In this document: piece after piece, positions 16,524 through 23,850 of the stretch
How the letters are laid out: each line of letters begins with the position of its first letter
How positions within the stretch are numbered: the stretch's first letter is position 1
Assembly: GCF_022458865.1 (NCBI RefSeq)
Contig: NZ_JAJNMU010000031.1
Span: 39,290-103,289 of the forward strand
Direction of reading: 5' to 3'
Length of the DNA: 64,000 nucleotides
DNA from: Paenibacillus periandrae
GTDB lineage: Bacteria > Bacillota > Bacilli > Paenibacillales > NBRC-103111
Made by a program: the position numbers and the translations under genes
Notes under the pieces: generated by a model
The model's database searches: none
What the model was told of the DNA's origin: nothing
What the model saw: the letters and a program-made list of their open reading frames with translations, nothing else

Positions 16524-17474
16524 ATGCGCCCACAAACGGTTTCACCGGTACTTGCAACTCTCGGGGAACACAATGAAACCTACACTGATGATCAAATCCT
16601 TAATATGTTTATAGCAGCATGTCATCGTTCCACCTACACCATTAGAAATTACCGGATTGCTATTAACAAATTTCGGGCCTTCATCGGCAACAAGTCACTG
16701 CGAGATGTAACCTGGAGAGAAATCGAGGTGTATAAACTTGGGTTAATTCAAGGCTATTTTAGTAAAAACAATAGTCCCCAAGCTCCCGCAACAGTTGCAG
16801 TTTATATAGCTCCTGTGCGCTCTCTATATAAATGGGGCAGTGATCCGAACATCAATATTTTCACAAAAAATCCGACCACCTCTGTCCGTATCCCAAAAGT
16901 ATCCGTTACCAGCAGAAATCATTATTTGACGAAAAATGAAGTCGTTTGCCTGATCCAGCAGCTGCAGCGGCAAGGATTACGCAACTACATGATTGGATTA
17001 ACACTTGTATTCCTCGGTTTGCGTGTGTCTGAATTAATTGCTATCGAAAGTGGGCATTTTCATTCCGATCCAGAGGAGTCATCCATGTGGCTGACGGTTT
17101 ACGGTAAGGGAGGCAAGGAGCGAGAAGTCAAGGTCCCGCCGATGCTGTGGAGACTTCTCGAACCCTATATTCAAAATTTAAAGCAAAATGAAGATGAACA
17201 GGATCAACGAATTTTCCCGATAACCGTAAGAGCTGTTGAAAAAATGATCCAAAAAGCACGTGAACAGTGGGGATTGGACAAAAAGGTAACTCCCCATTGG
17301 CTTAGACACACCAACGCCACCCTGGCGCTTCTTCGCGGCGCTTCACTCCAGCAGGTTCAGGAATCACTTGGTCATACCCATATCAATACGACACAACGTT
17401 ACTTGCACACCGTTCAGCAAATTAAAAAAGCTGCCCCCGATTATGTCGAGGACAGCTTAAAAGACCATATTTAG
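16524..17474 (+). CDS. tyrosine-type site-specific recombinase/integrase
   Basis: 316 aa. The N-terminal SAM-like core-binding domain (about 20-110) contains STYTIRNYRIAINKFRAFIG. The catalytic domain carries the full set of residues: Arg167 in LGLRVSEL, Lys195/198 in YGKGGKERE, His258 and Arg261 in HWLRHT, His284 in LGHTHI and nucleophile Tyr293 in QRYLHT. It should cut and rejoin DNA through a 3'-phosphotyrosine. It is of XerC/D-like length but lies outside any phage or ICE context. Perfect 29-bp inverted repeats frame it at 16476-16504 and 17583-17611, and they are its most likely substrate. The ATG follows AAGGAGG by 7 nt. Base composition is close to that of the neighbours. It is intact and probably active. 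Confidence 0.93.
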   Translation: MRPQTVSPVLATLGEHNETYTDDQILNMFIAACHRSTYTIRNYRIAINKFRAFIGNKSLRDVTWREIEVYKLGLIQGYFSKNNSPQAPATVAVYIAPVRSLYKWGSDPNINIFTKNPTTSVRIPKVSVTSRNHYLTKNEVVCLIQQLQRQGLRNYMIGLTLVFLGLRVSELIAIESGHFHSDPEESSMWLTVYGKGGKEREVKVPPMLWRLLEPYIQNLKQNEDEQDQRIFPITVRAVEKMIQKAREQWGLDKKVTPHWLRHTNATLALLRGASLQQVQESLGHTHINTTQRYLHTVQQIKKAAPDYVEDSLKDHI

Positions 17475-17496
17475 GTATATATTCCTGCTTCTTAAT

Positions 17497-17570
17497 AAAA
17501 ATGATATTGTTATTTTGGATATAATTAACTATACTACTAGTGACTATACCAAAATTCAGTATCATTTTTT
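17497..17570. terminator. long hairpin after the recombinase gene
   Basis: Arms of about 25 bases (AAAAATGATA... and ...TATCATTTTTT, with TTTTGG/CCAAAA inside) form a long imperfect stem ending in six T. It can terminate recombinase transcription before it crosses the right repeat. In the opposite direction it would also block entry from the right flank. Confidence 0.6.
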
Positions 17571-17582
17571 GTCGAAATTTTA

Positions 17583-17611
17583 CGAACAACGCAAATTGTA
17601 CGAACTTTAGT
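17583..17611 (-). repeat. right 29-bp inverted repeat of the recombinase unit
   Basis: This is the exact reverse complement of 16476-16504, so the two crossover-like cores face each other. Similarity fades at once on both outer flanks, which shows that the conserved unit is exactly these 29 bases. Confidence 0.9.
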
Positions 17612-17739
17612 ATCTCCAGCAATTCGTAAACTCCTTATCCCCTTTCCTAAGAAGTTTCACTACTCATTACTTATCAGAATCAACCCCATTAATCAAGCTC
17701 CTTTTATTCCCATACGATCCCCTAATAGAACCGATTGTA

Positions 17740-18537
17740 TTACCAAAAAGGGACTACCGCCGTTATCAAATACGTGCCAGGCACCAATAAAACCTGGGCA
17801 AGCACCGTACCAAAAAAACGCGAGAACATCAGCAGTCCATACATTTTGTTAATTTGCGCCAAGCTTTCGTTGCCGCTCATAGCCCTGTCCGTCATCAGTG
17901 CGACTTGCGGGTCGACCAGTATCGTCATCAGAATGGTAGCAACCCCATTGATCAAGCCGGACGATTGTGACGCCGTCACGCTGTATTCAGGTAATAAAAA
18001 GGAAGCATACAATGCTGCCAGGACGCCAACCGTGTAGATTCCGGTTACCAGCATGTTCAGAATAAGCAGCCGTTTCGGTACACCGCCGATTCGCAGTCTC
18101 GACAGCATCGCCCAGCTGGGCATTTGCACATGTCTTCGAACGACCTTAAGCTTGCGAATCGAAACCGATTCGCGAAGCAGCCTCGGGAGCGAACCCGTTT
18201 CCTCCAGACGGCTGATCAGACTGACAGACAGCCGGATCGCTGTCGGTATGAATACAATCGCAAACAAAGTTCCGAGCGAAGCAGCGGCAATGAAAATATG
18301 AAGTTGAGCCTCCAAAGAGTATTCCGCATGAAGCTTGGCATAATCCACGATTTTACCCATCATGGGGGCCTGGGCCAAATTCGAGGTTCTCGATACAAGC
18401 ACAATCATCCCGGTTAGCGATAGCGCAACGGCCAGCTTTCCTGTTCTAACCCCGGCCAGACGTATGCCGTAAGACAAGGTTTCCACAGCATGAATGATAA
18501 AAGTCAGGATCGATATGATCAACACTTTTTCAATCAT
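17740..18537 (-). CDS. amj: lipid II flippase, Amj family
   Basis: About 265 aa with several transmembrane segments. The N-terminal block IHAVETLSYGIRLAGVRTGK, then VLVSRTSNLAQAPMMGKIVD and the C-terminal INKMYGLLMFSRFFGTVLAQ are typical of Amj (DUF2837). In Bacillus subtilis Amj is an alternate flippase that moves lipid-linked peptidoglycan precursor across the membrane when MurJ is missing or blocked. The frame extends upstream, but the ATG at 18535-18537 overlaps the TGA stop of the hpt gene (ATGA), which marks translational coupling. The gene ends 129 bp from the right inverted repeat of the recombinase unit. Family call firm; pairing with an Hpt gene is unusual. Confidence 0.88.
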   Translation of the reverse strand: MIEKVLIISILTFIIHAVETLSYGIRLAGVRTGKLAVALSLTGMIVLVSRTSNLAQAPMMGKIVDYAKLHAEYSLEAQLHIFIAAASLGTLFAIVFIPTAIRLSVSLISRLEETGSLPRLLRESVSIRKLKVVRRHVQMPSWAMLSRLRIGGVPKRLLILNMLVTGIYTVGVLAALYASFLLPEYSVTASQSSGLINGVATILMTILVDPQVALMTDRAMSGNESLAQINKMYGLLMFSRFFGTVLAQVLLVPGTYLITAVVPFW

Positions 18538-18893
18538 AAAGCCTCCGCTTGACCATGCTCGCGCTGCAGCTCGATGTGGAGCTGATCCAAATATTGGCAC
18601 AGCACTTGAATTACCTCTTCCGTCCACTCATTCTGATGCAGTATACTGTAAGAGTCGGCTGCTTCACTGAGCTGATGCACCTGATCGCAGCCAACGGTCT
18701 GAGCAACCCCTTTGAGTGTATGCACAAACAGGTATATATGCTCACCGATCTGCTGGTTTGACAGCTGCTGCTGATTCCACAGCTCCATGTCTGCTCTAAG
18801 TGCGGCCTCACGCTCCAAGGCATCTGTTACAAATATCCTGCGTGCTTTGACTATAATTGCCTGCATACGCTGTTCTCTGCTACTATCAGCCAT
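18534..18893 (-). CDS. Hpt (histidine phosphotransfer) domain protein
   Basis: 119 aa, a single helical Hpt domain. The phosphoacceptor His58 sits in FVHTLKGVAQTVG, with the usual conserved Lys and Gly after it. Such proteins relay phosphate between receiver domains. No kinase is encoded here, but a lone receiver protein is transcribed divergently 41 bp away, so the two may be partners. The ATG follows GAAGGGATGA. The stop codon overlaps the start of amj, so amounts of the two products are tied together. The C-terminal QLHIELQREHGQAEAL looks like a coiled extension. Confidence 0.85.
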   Translation of the reverse strand: MADSSREQRMQAIIVKARRIFVTDALEREAALRADMELWNQQQLSNQQIGEHIYLFVHTLKGVAQTVGCDQVHQLSEAADSYSILHQNEWTEEVIQVLCQYLDQLHIELQREHGQAEAL

Positions 18894-18934
18894 GTCGAAT
18901 CATCCCTTCATCTAATAAGGAAGTGACCCAAAGC

Positions 18935-19309
18935 ATGAACAAACAAATTGCTCTCATTGACGACAGCTCCCCTTTTTGCTTGCTAGTCAGACAAATTTTC
19001 GAACATCGATATGATATAGACACCTTTTCCACGGCCAACGATTTCCTTGTGCTGATTTCTCGTATCACGCATTATGATCTCATTCTGCTTGATATTAATC
19101 TCCCCGGTATGAATGGCCTTGAGGCTTTGACAAAATTAAAATCTACACCGGAAACGGCAGCTATCCCGATTCTCTTACTGACTGGCGACGCGCGTCGTGA
19201 CACCGTTGTACGCGGTATCAAGCTGGGTGCGCATGATTATATGTCCAAGCCTATAGATCCGCTTCTGTTGGAGGAACGGGTAATTGAGCTATTGGGAGAC
19301 ACGCTCTAG
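18935..19309 (+). CDS. single-domain response regulator (receiver only)
   Basis: 124 aa, a CheY/Spo0F-like receiver with no output domain. The acidic pair is Asp9/Asp10 in IDDSSP, the phosphoacceptor Asp53 is in LLDINLPGMNG, the switch Thr is in LLLTGDARRD and Lys is in YMSKPIDP. It probably receives or passes phosphate in a relay, perhaps to the Hpt protein encoded divergently. The open frame begins at 18857 within hpt, but the ATG at 18935 after AAGGAAGTGACCC fits the receiver start MNKQIALIDD. A large hairpin follows the stop by 33 bp. Confidence 0.9.
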   Translation: MNKQIALIDDSSPFCLLVRQIFEHRYDIDTFSTANDFLVLISRITHYDLILLDINLPGMNGLEALTKLKSTPETAAIPILLLTGDARRDTVVRGIKLGAHDYMSKPIDPLLLEERVIELLGDTL

Positions 19310-19342
19310 TACTTATATATGCATGTCCTTCTTCATACATAC

Positions 19343-19389
19343 AGCCGAGCGCGTCAGCGAAAATATTAATTTCGCTGACGCGCTCGGCT
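19343..19389. terminator. large hairpin between convergent genes
   Basis: Perfect 20-bp GC-rich arms (19343-19362 and 19370-19389) with a 7-base AT loop lie between the receiver gene and the convergent ABC permease gene. T-runs are poor, so it may act as a bidirectional terminator or transcript stabiliser. Confidence 0.7.
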
Positions 19390-19442
19390 ATAGATATTTC
19401 TTTGAAGCATGAAGATGAAGGCCGGCAGCTGCCTGGAATTCG

Positions 19443-20216
19443 TTAGCTGGCAATATCACGCTTGGTGAAAAATAACCAGGAAACCCCATAGAACACAACC
19501 CAATAAGCAACAAGCATGGAAATTGAAAAGCCAAGCGACATGCCTTCCACCAACGGCTTCCCGCCGGATTGGTAGATGGATAAGTCCGTGTTGGCAAACA
19601 GCAAATATTTAACCCAGGTATATTTGAATTGCGCCAGAATAAAAATCAATCCGGAAGAAGTCACGAACATCAACAAAAAAGATAATCCGATAGCAAGCGA
19701 GCTGCTGCGAAAAGCGGCTGATATCATAAAGGCCAAAGTAATCGACATCAGCAGATCAATACCTTTGAATCCATAAGTTTTCAATATATCTGTAAACGTC
19801 TCCTGCTCAGGTATCATCCCTCCGAGACCAAAAAATATCAATCCGACAAAATAGGAGGCGATCAATAGAACCAGCAGCAATGTGATTAAAAAAAGCACAA
19901 CAGATATATATTTGGACGCTAACACCTTGGATCTAGTAGCAGGCCGGATCAGCAGCAGTTTAATGGTACCCCAGGTAAACTCCGAGGCTACGATGTCACC
20001 AGCTACAATGACCGCAAAAATGAATACCAGTGTGGATAGTCCTGTACTCATTGATACGAATGAGATCATGCTGTTAAGACCCGTTTCTACCACGTATTTG
20101 AGCATGACGGCCCATAATACGACAACCAATACCAAGATCGCAAGCATAATCCATGTACGTGCCCTGCTGTATATTTTCATTTGCTCATTTTGGATGAGGC
20201 TGAGAAAGTTAGACAA
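19443..20216 (-). CDS. ABC-2 type transporter permease
   Basis: About 257 aa with six predicted transmembrane helices. It begins LSNFLSLIQNEQMKIYSRAR, a typical start for permeases of the bacitracin-type BcrAB family (ABC2_membrane). The frame opens at a TTG at 20238-20240, but the TTG at 20214-20216 is 6 nt after TAGGGGGA and is the likelier start. That start overlaps the end of the ATPase gene by 8 bp, so the pair is coupled. Together they would form an exporter, possibly giving resistance to a peptide antibiotic; no two-component system lies beside it to support that. Confidence 0.88.
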   Translation of the reverse strand: MSNFLSLIQNEQMKIYSRARTWIMLAILVLVVVLWAVMLKYVVETGLNSMISFVSMSTGLSTLVFIFAVIVAGDIVASEFTWGTIKLLLIRPATRSKVLASKYISVVLFLITLLLVLLIASYFVGLIFFGLGGMIPEQETFTDILKTYGFKGIDLLMSITLAFMISAAFRSSSLAIGLSFLLMFVTSSGLIFILAQFKYTWVKYLLFANTDLSIYQSGGKPLVEGMSLGFSISMLVAYWVVFYGVSWLFFTKRDIAS

Positions 20217-21144
20217 TTTGATTCCCCCTAGTAATTTCAAGGAATTGATCTTCCAGCGATTTGTTTTGTGTTCGGATTCCGTATACGCGCACGCCCGCGC
20301 TAACTAACCGGGCATTCAGCTCGGCAATCTCTTCTCGTTCACTGGTCAGGCTCACAGTCAAGATGCCATCCGCCTGCTGCACAACCGCTTGTTCACCGAC
20401 AAACTCTGCTGCCGCTCTGGCCGCTGCTTGAAGATGATCCACATCGAATTGAACCTCAAGACGTCCGGCCTCAGCTTGCATTTCCTTGAAGGACCGCACA
20501 TCCAGCAGCTTGCCATTCTGAATGATCGCCACCCGATCACACATCAGCTCCATTTCGGAGAGTAAGTGGCTGGATACGATAACAGCGAGGCCTTCTTCTC
20601 TGGAAAGCTTCCGCAAATAATCACGCAGCTCGCGAATTCCCTCCGGGTCAAGACCATTCGTAGGCTCGTCCAGTATTAATACGGAGGGCCGATGCAATAT
20701 AGCCTGTGCCACACCAAGCCGCTGACGCATACCAAGCGAGTAAGTTTTTACTTTATCATGAATCCGGTGATCCAGCTTTACCAGAGCAATCACTTCGTTC
20801 ATGCGTTCCTCGGTAATCCCTGGAATCATTCGGGCATAATGCTGTAAATTTTGATATCCGCTCAAAAACTTATAAAATTCGGGGTTTTCAACAATAGCTC
20901 CAACATGCCGCATCGCTTGCTCAAATTGGTTTTTAATATTGTGGCTGCTAACAAGTATTTCACCCTCGGTCATGGACATCAGTCCAACAATCATCCGAAT
21001 GGTTGTTGTTTTGCCTGCTCCATTAGGTCCCAGGAAACCGAACACCTCACCAGGGTGCACATCAAATGACAAGCGATCGATAATAGTTTTGGAGCCGATC
21101 CGCTTGGTCACATTACGAAGCTGTACGATACTATTTGATTCCAT
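20209..21144 (-). CDS. ABC transporter ATP-binding protein, BcrA type
   Basis: 311 aa. Walker A is GPNGAGKTTT near residue 39, followed by the Q-loop region IVENPEFYKF, signature YSLGMRQRLG, Walker B VLILDEPTNGLDP and switch His in VSSHLLSEM. A C-terminal extension of about 90 residues carries the domain usual in BcrA/CcmA-like ATPases. It pairs with the permease downstream. The ATG follows TTTGGAGGACTC. It is the first gene of a two-gene operon. The transported substrate is unknown; export of hydrophobic or peptide antibiotics is the usual theme for this type. Confidence 0.92.
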   Translation of the reverse strand: MESNSIVQLRNVTKRIGSKTIIDRLSFDVHPGEVFGFLGPNGAGKTTTIRMIVGLMSMTEGEILVSSHNIKNQFEQAMRHVGAIVENPEFYKFLSGYQNLQHYARMIPGITEERMNEVIALVKLDHRIHDKVKTYSLGMRQRLGVAQAILHRPSVLILDEPTNGLDPEGIRELRDYLRKLSREEGLAVIVSSHLLSEMELMCDRVAIIQNGKLLDVRSFKEMQAEAGRLEVQFDVDHLQAAARAAAEFVGEQAVVQQADGILTVSLTSEREEIAELNARLVSAGVRVYGIRTQNKSLEDQFLEITRGNQIV

Positions 21145-21232
21145 GAGTCCTCCAAATTAAATAAGGATAGGGTAACTTTTCAGGAAAAGTATACCATACC
21201 CTTTATTCTATACCAACCTATGTATTCAGATA

Positions 21233-22039
21233 CTATGCATTCTCGTAGTATTGAGCCAAAGTTACTATCATGCTGCCCATCCGTTCTTCAACGGGAGCAA
21301 TCACGCGTTCCACACCTTCATCTCTAAGCGCCTCCGCCGTTACCTTGCCTACCGCAACTGCAACGGTCTTCTCGCGAAATGCTGCCAGCAAGCCTTCAGC
21401 CTGCCCTTGTTCGCGGGCATATGCCATCATAAACCGTACCTGCGGTGTACTTGTGAAGGTCACAGCGTCCACGGAGCCTGTAATCATTTCCGACATCAAT
21501 TGATCCAGCACAGCCAAATCCGGCGGAACATGAATATAAGGAAGAATTTCATAATAATCAGCCTGCTGCTGCCTCAGCCATTCCACAAGCCTCGGCGCGT
21601 GATCGCCATAAAGCTGCAGCGCCACCCGCCGATTCTGGAGGTCATAGGGTTGGAGTGCACGAAGGATGCCAACGGTTGTACCATCATCATCGCGAACGGT
21701 AGGCACAAGCCCGAGGGTTTTCAAGTACTTTACCGTCTTATAGCCTCTGGCTGCGATCTGTGTCTGTTGAAGTCTTTCAACAAAGGCATCAGCAAGAGAC
21801 ATCCGTTCAGCAGCCTGGTACAGCATCTCCGTGCCTACGCCCGTGGTCAGTATGATCCAGTCCACGCCTTCTTCGATCAGCCTTCTTACTTCCGCCTCAA
21901 CTTTATGGTCCTCAACTGCAACCGTCCCTTGAGCCGGGCGAACCAATGGAATACCACCCATCTTTTCTACAATAATGCTTAACTCTGAAGCCTTGCGCGG
22001 CCCAGTGATAGCAATTCTTTTGCCTTCCAGTCTGCGCAT
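21233..22039 (-). CDS. uroporphyrinogen-III synthase domain protein
   Basis: 268 aa spanning both lobes of the HemD fold: LEGKRIAITGPRKASEL, then DWIILTTGVGTEML, then RGYKTVKYLKTLGLVP, then a second lobe with PQVRFMMAYAREQG and VAVGKVTAEALRDEGV. HemD cyclises hydroxymethylbilane to uroporphyrinogen III, the first macrocycle of heme, siroheme and B12. No other tetrapyrrole gene is near, so this could be an extra copy or a regulatory relative, as found in nitrite/siroheme regions of other bacteria. The ATG follows GGAGG by 9 nt. It is 25 bp downstream of the yitT-type gene, on the same strand. Confidence 0.85.
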   Translation of the reverse strand: MRRLEGKRIAITGPRKASELSIIVEKMGGIPLVRPAQGTVAVEDHKVEAEVRRLIEEGVDWIILTTGVGTEMLYQAAERMSLADAFVERLQQTQIAARGYKTVKYLKTLGLVPTVRDDDGTTVGILRALQPYDLQNRRVALQLYGDHAPRLVEWLRQQQADYYEILPYIHVPPDLAVLDQLMSEMITGSVDAVTFTSTPQVRFMMAYAREQGQAEGLLAAFREKTVAVAVGKVTAEALRDEGVERVIAPVEERMGSMIVTLAQYYENA

Positions 22040-22063
22040 AATGGTGTGCCTCCGATAAATAGC

Positions 22064-22963
22064 TTAGTGGATGTCTTTTTTCTTAAAGCGTCCGCCTTTG
22101 ACATCATGTATATTGCCTACAGCCAGAAAGGCTGTCGGATCATAGTTTTCTACGATTGATTTCATCTTGGCTTCTTCCAATCGGGTAATGACGCAAAAGA
22201 TCACACGTTTTTCCCCGCCTGTGAAGCCTCCTTCTCCATCCAAATAGGTAACTCCACGTCCCAAACGACTTAATATCGCATCGCCAATATCGCGGTAATT
22301 GTCACTGATAATCCATACAGCCTTCGATTCATCGAAGCCTTCGATTGTAATATCAATCATTTTGAAAGCTATGTAATAAGCAATTAATGAATACATCGCA
22401 TGATCCCAGCCAAATACGAAGCCCGCGCTGGCAAGAATAAATAAATTGAAGAACATCACGATCTCGCCTACAGAAAATGGCGATTTTTTATTCAGCAGGA
22501 TAGCTACAATTTCCGTTCCATCCAGTGAACCTCCATAACGGATAACCATCCCGACACCAACACCCAGTATGATACCTCCAAAAACTGCCGCTAGAAGCGG
22601 ATCAATCGTAAATGCCGGCACCGGATGCAGCAATGTGGTACCTACAGACATGATCAGAACACCAATGAGGGTCGATAACGCAAACGTTTTACCAATTTGC
22701 TTGTAGCCCAGAAAAAAGAAAGGAAGGTTAAGAATAAAGAGGAAGACACCCAGAGGAAGTGAAGTCAAATGGGACAAAATAATGGATATACCGACAACCC
22801 CACCGTCGATAATATTGTTCGGGACAAGAAAAATTTCCAGACCAACAGAAACTAAGCCTGCCCCGATCAAGAGGAATATAAAACGCTTAGCGACCTGGAT
22901 CCTTGTTGCCCTCGAATGTTGAGGGTTTGGAAGATCCGAGCTTGGAACAAGTTTTGCTGACAT
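22064..22963 (-). CDS. YitT family membrane protein (DUF161 plus DUF2179)
   Basis: About 299 aa. Five or six transmembrane helices occupy residues about 20-200 (the segment LEIFLVPNNIIDGGVVGISI is the family mark), and a cytoplasmic DUF2179 domain lies at the C-terminus (VIFCVITRLEEAKMKSIV...). The role of the family is not established; a transport function is often supposed. ATGs at 22967-22969 and 22961-22963 are both in frame. GAAGGAGG is 2 nt from the first and 8 nt from the second, so the second is chosen. The start lies inside the end of a small upstream gene, which suggests translational coupling. Confidence 0.88.
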   Translation of the reverse strand: MSAKLVPSSDLPNPQHSRATRIQVAKRFIFLLIGAGLVSVGLEIFLVPNNIIDGGVVGISIILSHLTSLPLGVFLFILNLPFFFLGYKQIGKTFALSTLIGVLIMSVGTTLLHPVPAFTIDPLLAAVFGGIILGVGVGMVIRYGGSLDGTEIVAILLNKKSPFSVGEIVMFFNLFILASAGFVFGWDHAMYSLIAYYIAFKMIDITIEGFDESKAVWIISDNYRDIGDAILSRLGRGVTYLDGEGGFTGGEKRVIFCVITRLEEAKMKSIVENYDPTAFLAVGNIHDVKGGRFKKKDIH

Positions 22964-23174
22964 GGTCATCGCCTCCTTCAGTATGATTTTCATTCAAACC
23001 AAATTCCATCGATATCTCTCGAATAATCAAATCGGTAGCCGATAGCTGACCGCAGATAAATTCTTTGGATATTTCCAAGCCCTGCATCTCAAGTTGTGCC
23101 GTTAAAGCCTCCTTGCGTACCTGCAGTCGTTCCAGGTAGTGCTCAATCTTGGATTTACGATAAGTTTCCGCCAT
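22887..23174 (-). CDS. small helical protein of unknown function overlapping the yitT-type gene
   Basis: About 95 aa. The first 60 residues (MAETYRKSKIEHYLERLQVR and on) are charged and helical, with no signal peptide. The last 30 or so residues are read from the ribosome binding site and first codons of the yitT-type gene in another frame, giving a 77-bp overlap. The ATG at 23172-23174 is preceded by GGGAGGGTTTAAGC, a strong site, which is the main reason to believe in the gene. No family is recognised. It may be a regulator or partner of the downstream membrane protein, or the C-terminal part may just be read-through. Confidence 0.6.
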   Translation of the reverse strand: MAETYRKSKIEHYLERLQVRKEALTAQLEMQGLEISKEFICGQLSATDLIIREISMEFGLNENHTEGGDDHVSKTCSKLGSSKPSTFEGNKDPGR

Positions 23175-23317
23175 GCTTAAACCCTCCCGTAATTCCATTG
23201 TTTAATATATATATTGTATTCAAATGTATACAAAAAATCAATTTTTTTCTCATGTCATGTTCTTCTGGCAGATCGGGCAACCTATCTTTAATTCTCTAAA
23301 AAGGGGCTGACCGTTTT

Positions 23318-23722
23318 ATGAAGGGCTTACCTATCCGGTTGATGATATCGATTACTGCTGTATTCGTTGGCGTTTCCTTAATCATGTCTGTGGCAGGCTG
23401 CGGAAAAAAATCAGAACAACAAAGCGGAAACCAGCAAAAGGCCCAGGGACAGCAGCAATCAGGTAAACCAATCGACTCTGCACTCAAGGAACAAATGAAC
23501 ATGTATAAGGATATTAAGCAATATGAATTTCAGGAATCCGAAAAGGTTCGCAAATCCAATAAGGAGCAGCTAAAAAAACTGCAGAAGGATCAGTCAGGAT
23601 CGAAATCCCAGTCAAGTGGTTCGTCGCAAAAGCAGAAAGGCGCTTCAAAGGATGCTTCGAAGGAACAAAAGAGTTCAACCAATCAATCTTCTAAAGACAC
23701 TTCCAAGGATAAAGGGAAGTAA
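23318..23722 (+). CDS. small lipoprotein, Lys/Ser/Gln-rich, unknown function
   Basis: 134 aa. The hydrophobic N-terminus ends in the lipobox MSVAGC with Cys28, so the protein should be lipidated and sit on the outer face of the membrane. The rest is low-complexity: a Gln-rich linker, one amphipathic helix DSALKEQMNMYKDIKQYEFQ, then Lys/Ser repeats with no domain. The strongly basic tail could bind teichoic acid or other polyanions in the wall; that is only inference. The ATG follows AAGGGGCTGA by 9 nt. It stands alone between divergent and co-directional genes. Confidence 0.75.
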   Translation: MKGLPIRLMISITAVFVGVSLIMSVAGCGKKSEQQSGNQQKAQGQQQSGKPIDSALKEQMNMYKDIKQYEFQESEKVRKSNKEQLKKLQKDQSGSKSQSSGSSQKQKGASKDASKEQKSSTNQSSKDTSKDKGK

Positions 23723-23850
23723 AGTAAAGCTCCTGCTTCCTTCGCAGCCTTGACGTCTCAACCACACCGATATCCGAGGTCTTACTGGAAATCTGCTGCT
23801 ATTTCCGCTACTCTTAGTAGATACGGATTTCAAGGGAGGACCTATTTATC

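Larger units (their letters stand above)
16476..17611 (+). mobile_element. candidate invertible or mobile unit: recombinase gene between 29-bp inverted repeats
   Basis: The 1136-bp unit holds one gene, a complete tyrosine recombinase, and its terminator hairpin, between perfect 29-bp inverted repeats. No cargo gene and no obvious target-site duplication are seen (outer flanks CATGCTA and ATCTCCA). Recombination between the inverted sites would flip the gene. The promoter must lie outside or within the left repeat, because only 19 bp separate repeat and start codon. Whether it is a self-inverting switch or a minimal transposable element cannot be decided from one copy. Confidence 0.6.

Noticed and set aside
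16524..17474. The recombinase as the housekeeping XerC/XerD
   Set aside because: Its own inverted repeats and lack of codV/xer gene context argue for a separate element; housekeeping copies are expected elsewhere.
16476..17611. The 29-bp inverted repeats as arms of a transcription terminator
   Set aside because: They are 1.1 kb apart and enclose a full gene with its own terminator; distance and crossover-like cores favour DNA recombination sites.
18857..18934. N-terminal extension of the receiver protein
   Set aside because: The extension is antisense to hpt and the ATG at 18935 has a good ribosome site and a normal receiver start.
19343..19389. Large perfect hairpin as an attachment site or part of a mobile unit
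   Set aside because: It lies between convergent genes and no recombinase or second copy is associated; a terminator role is simpler.
21251..21982. 243-codon open frame opposite the HemD-like gene
   Set aside because: Antisense shadow; composition follows the codon pattern of the real gene, with no start signal.
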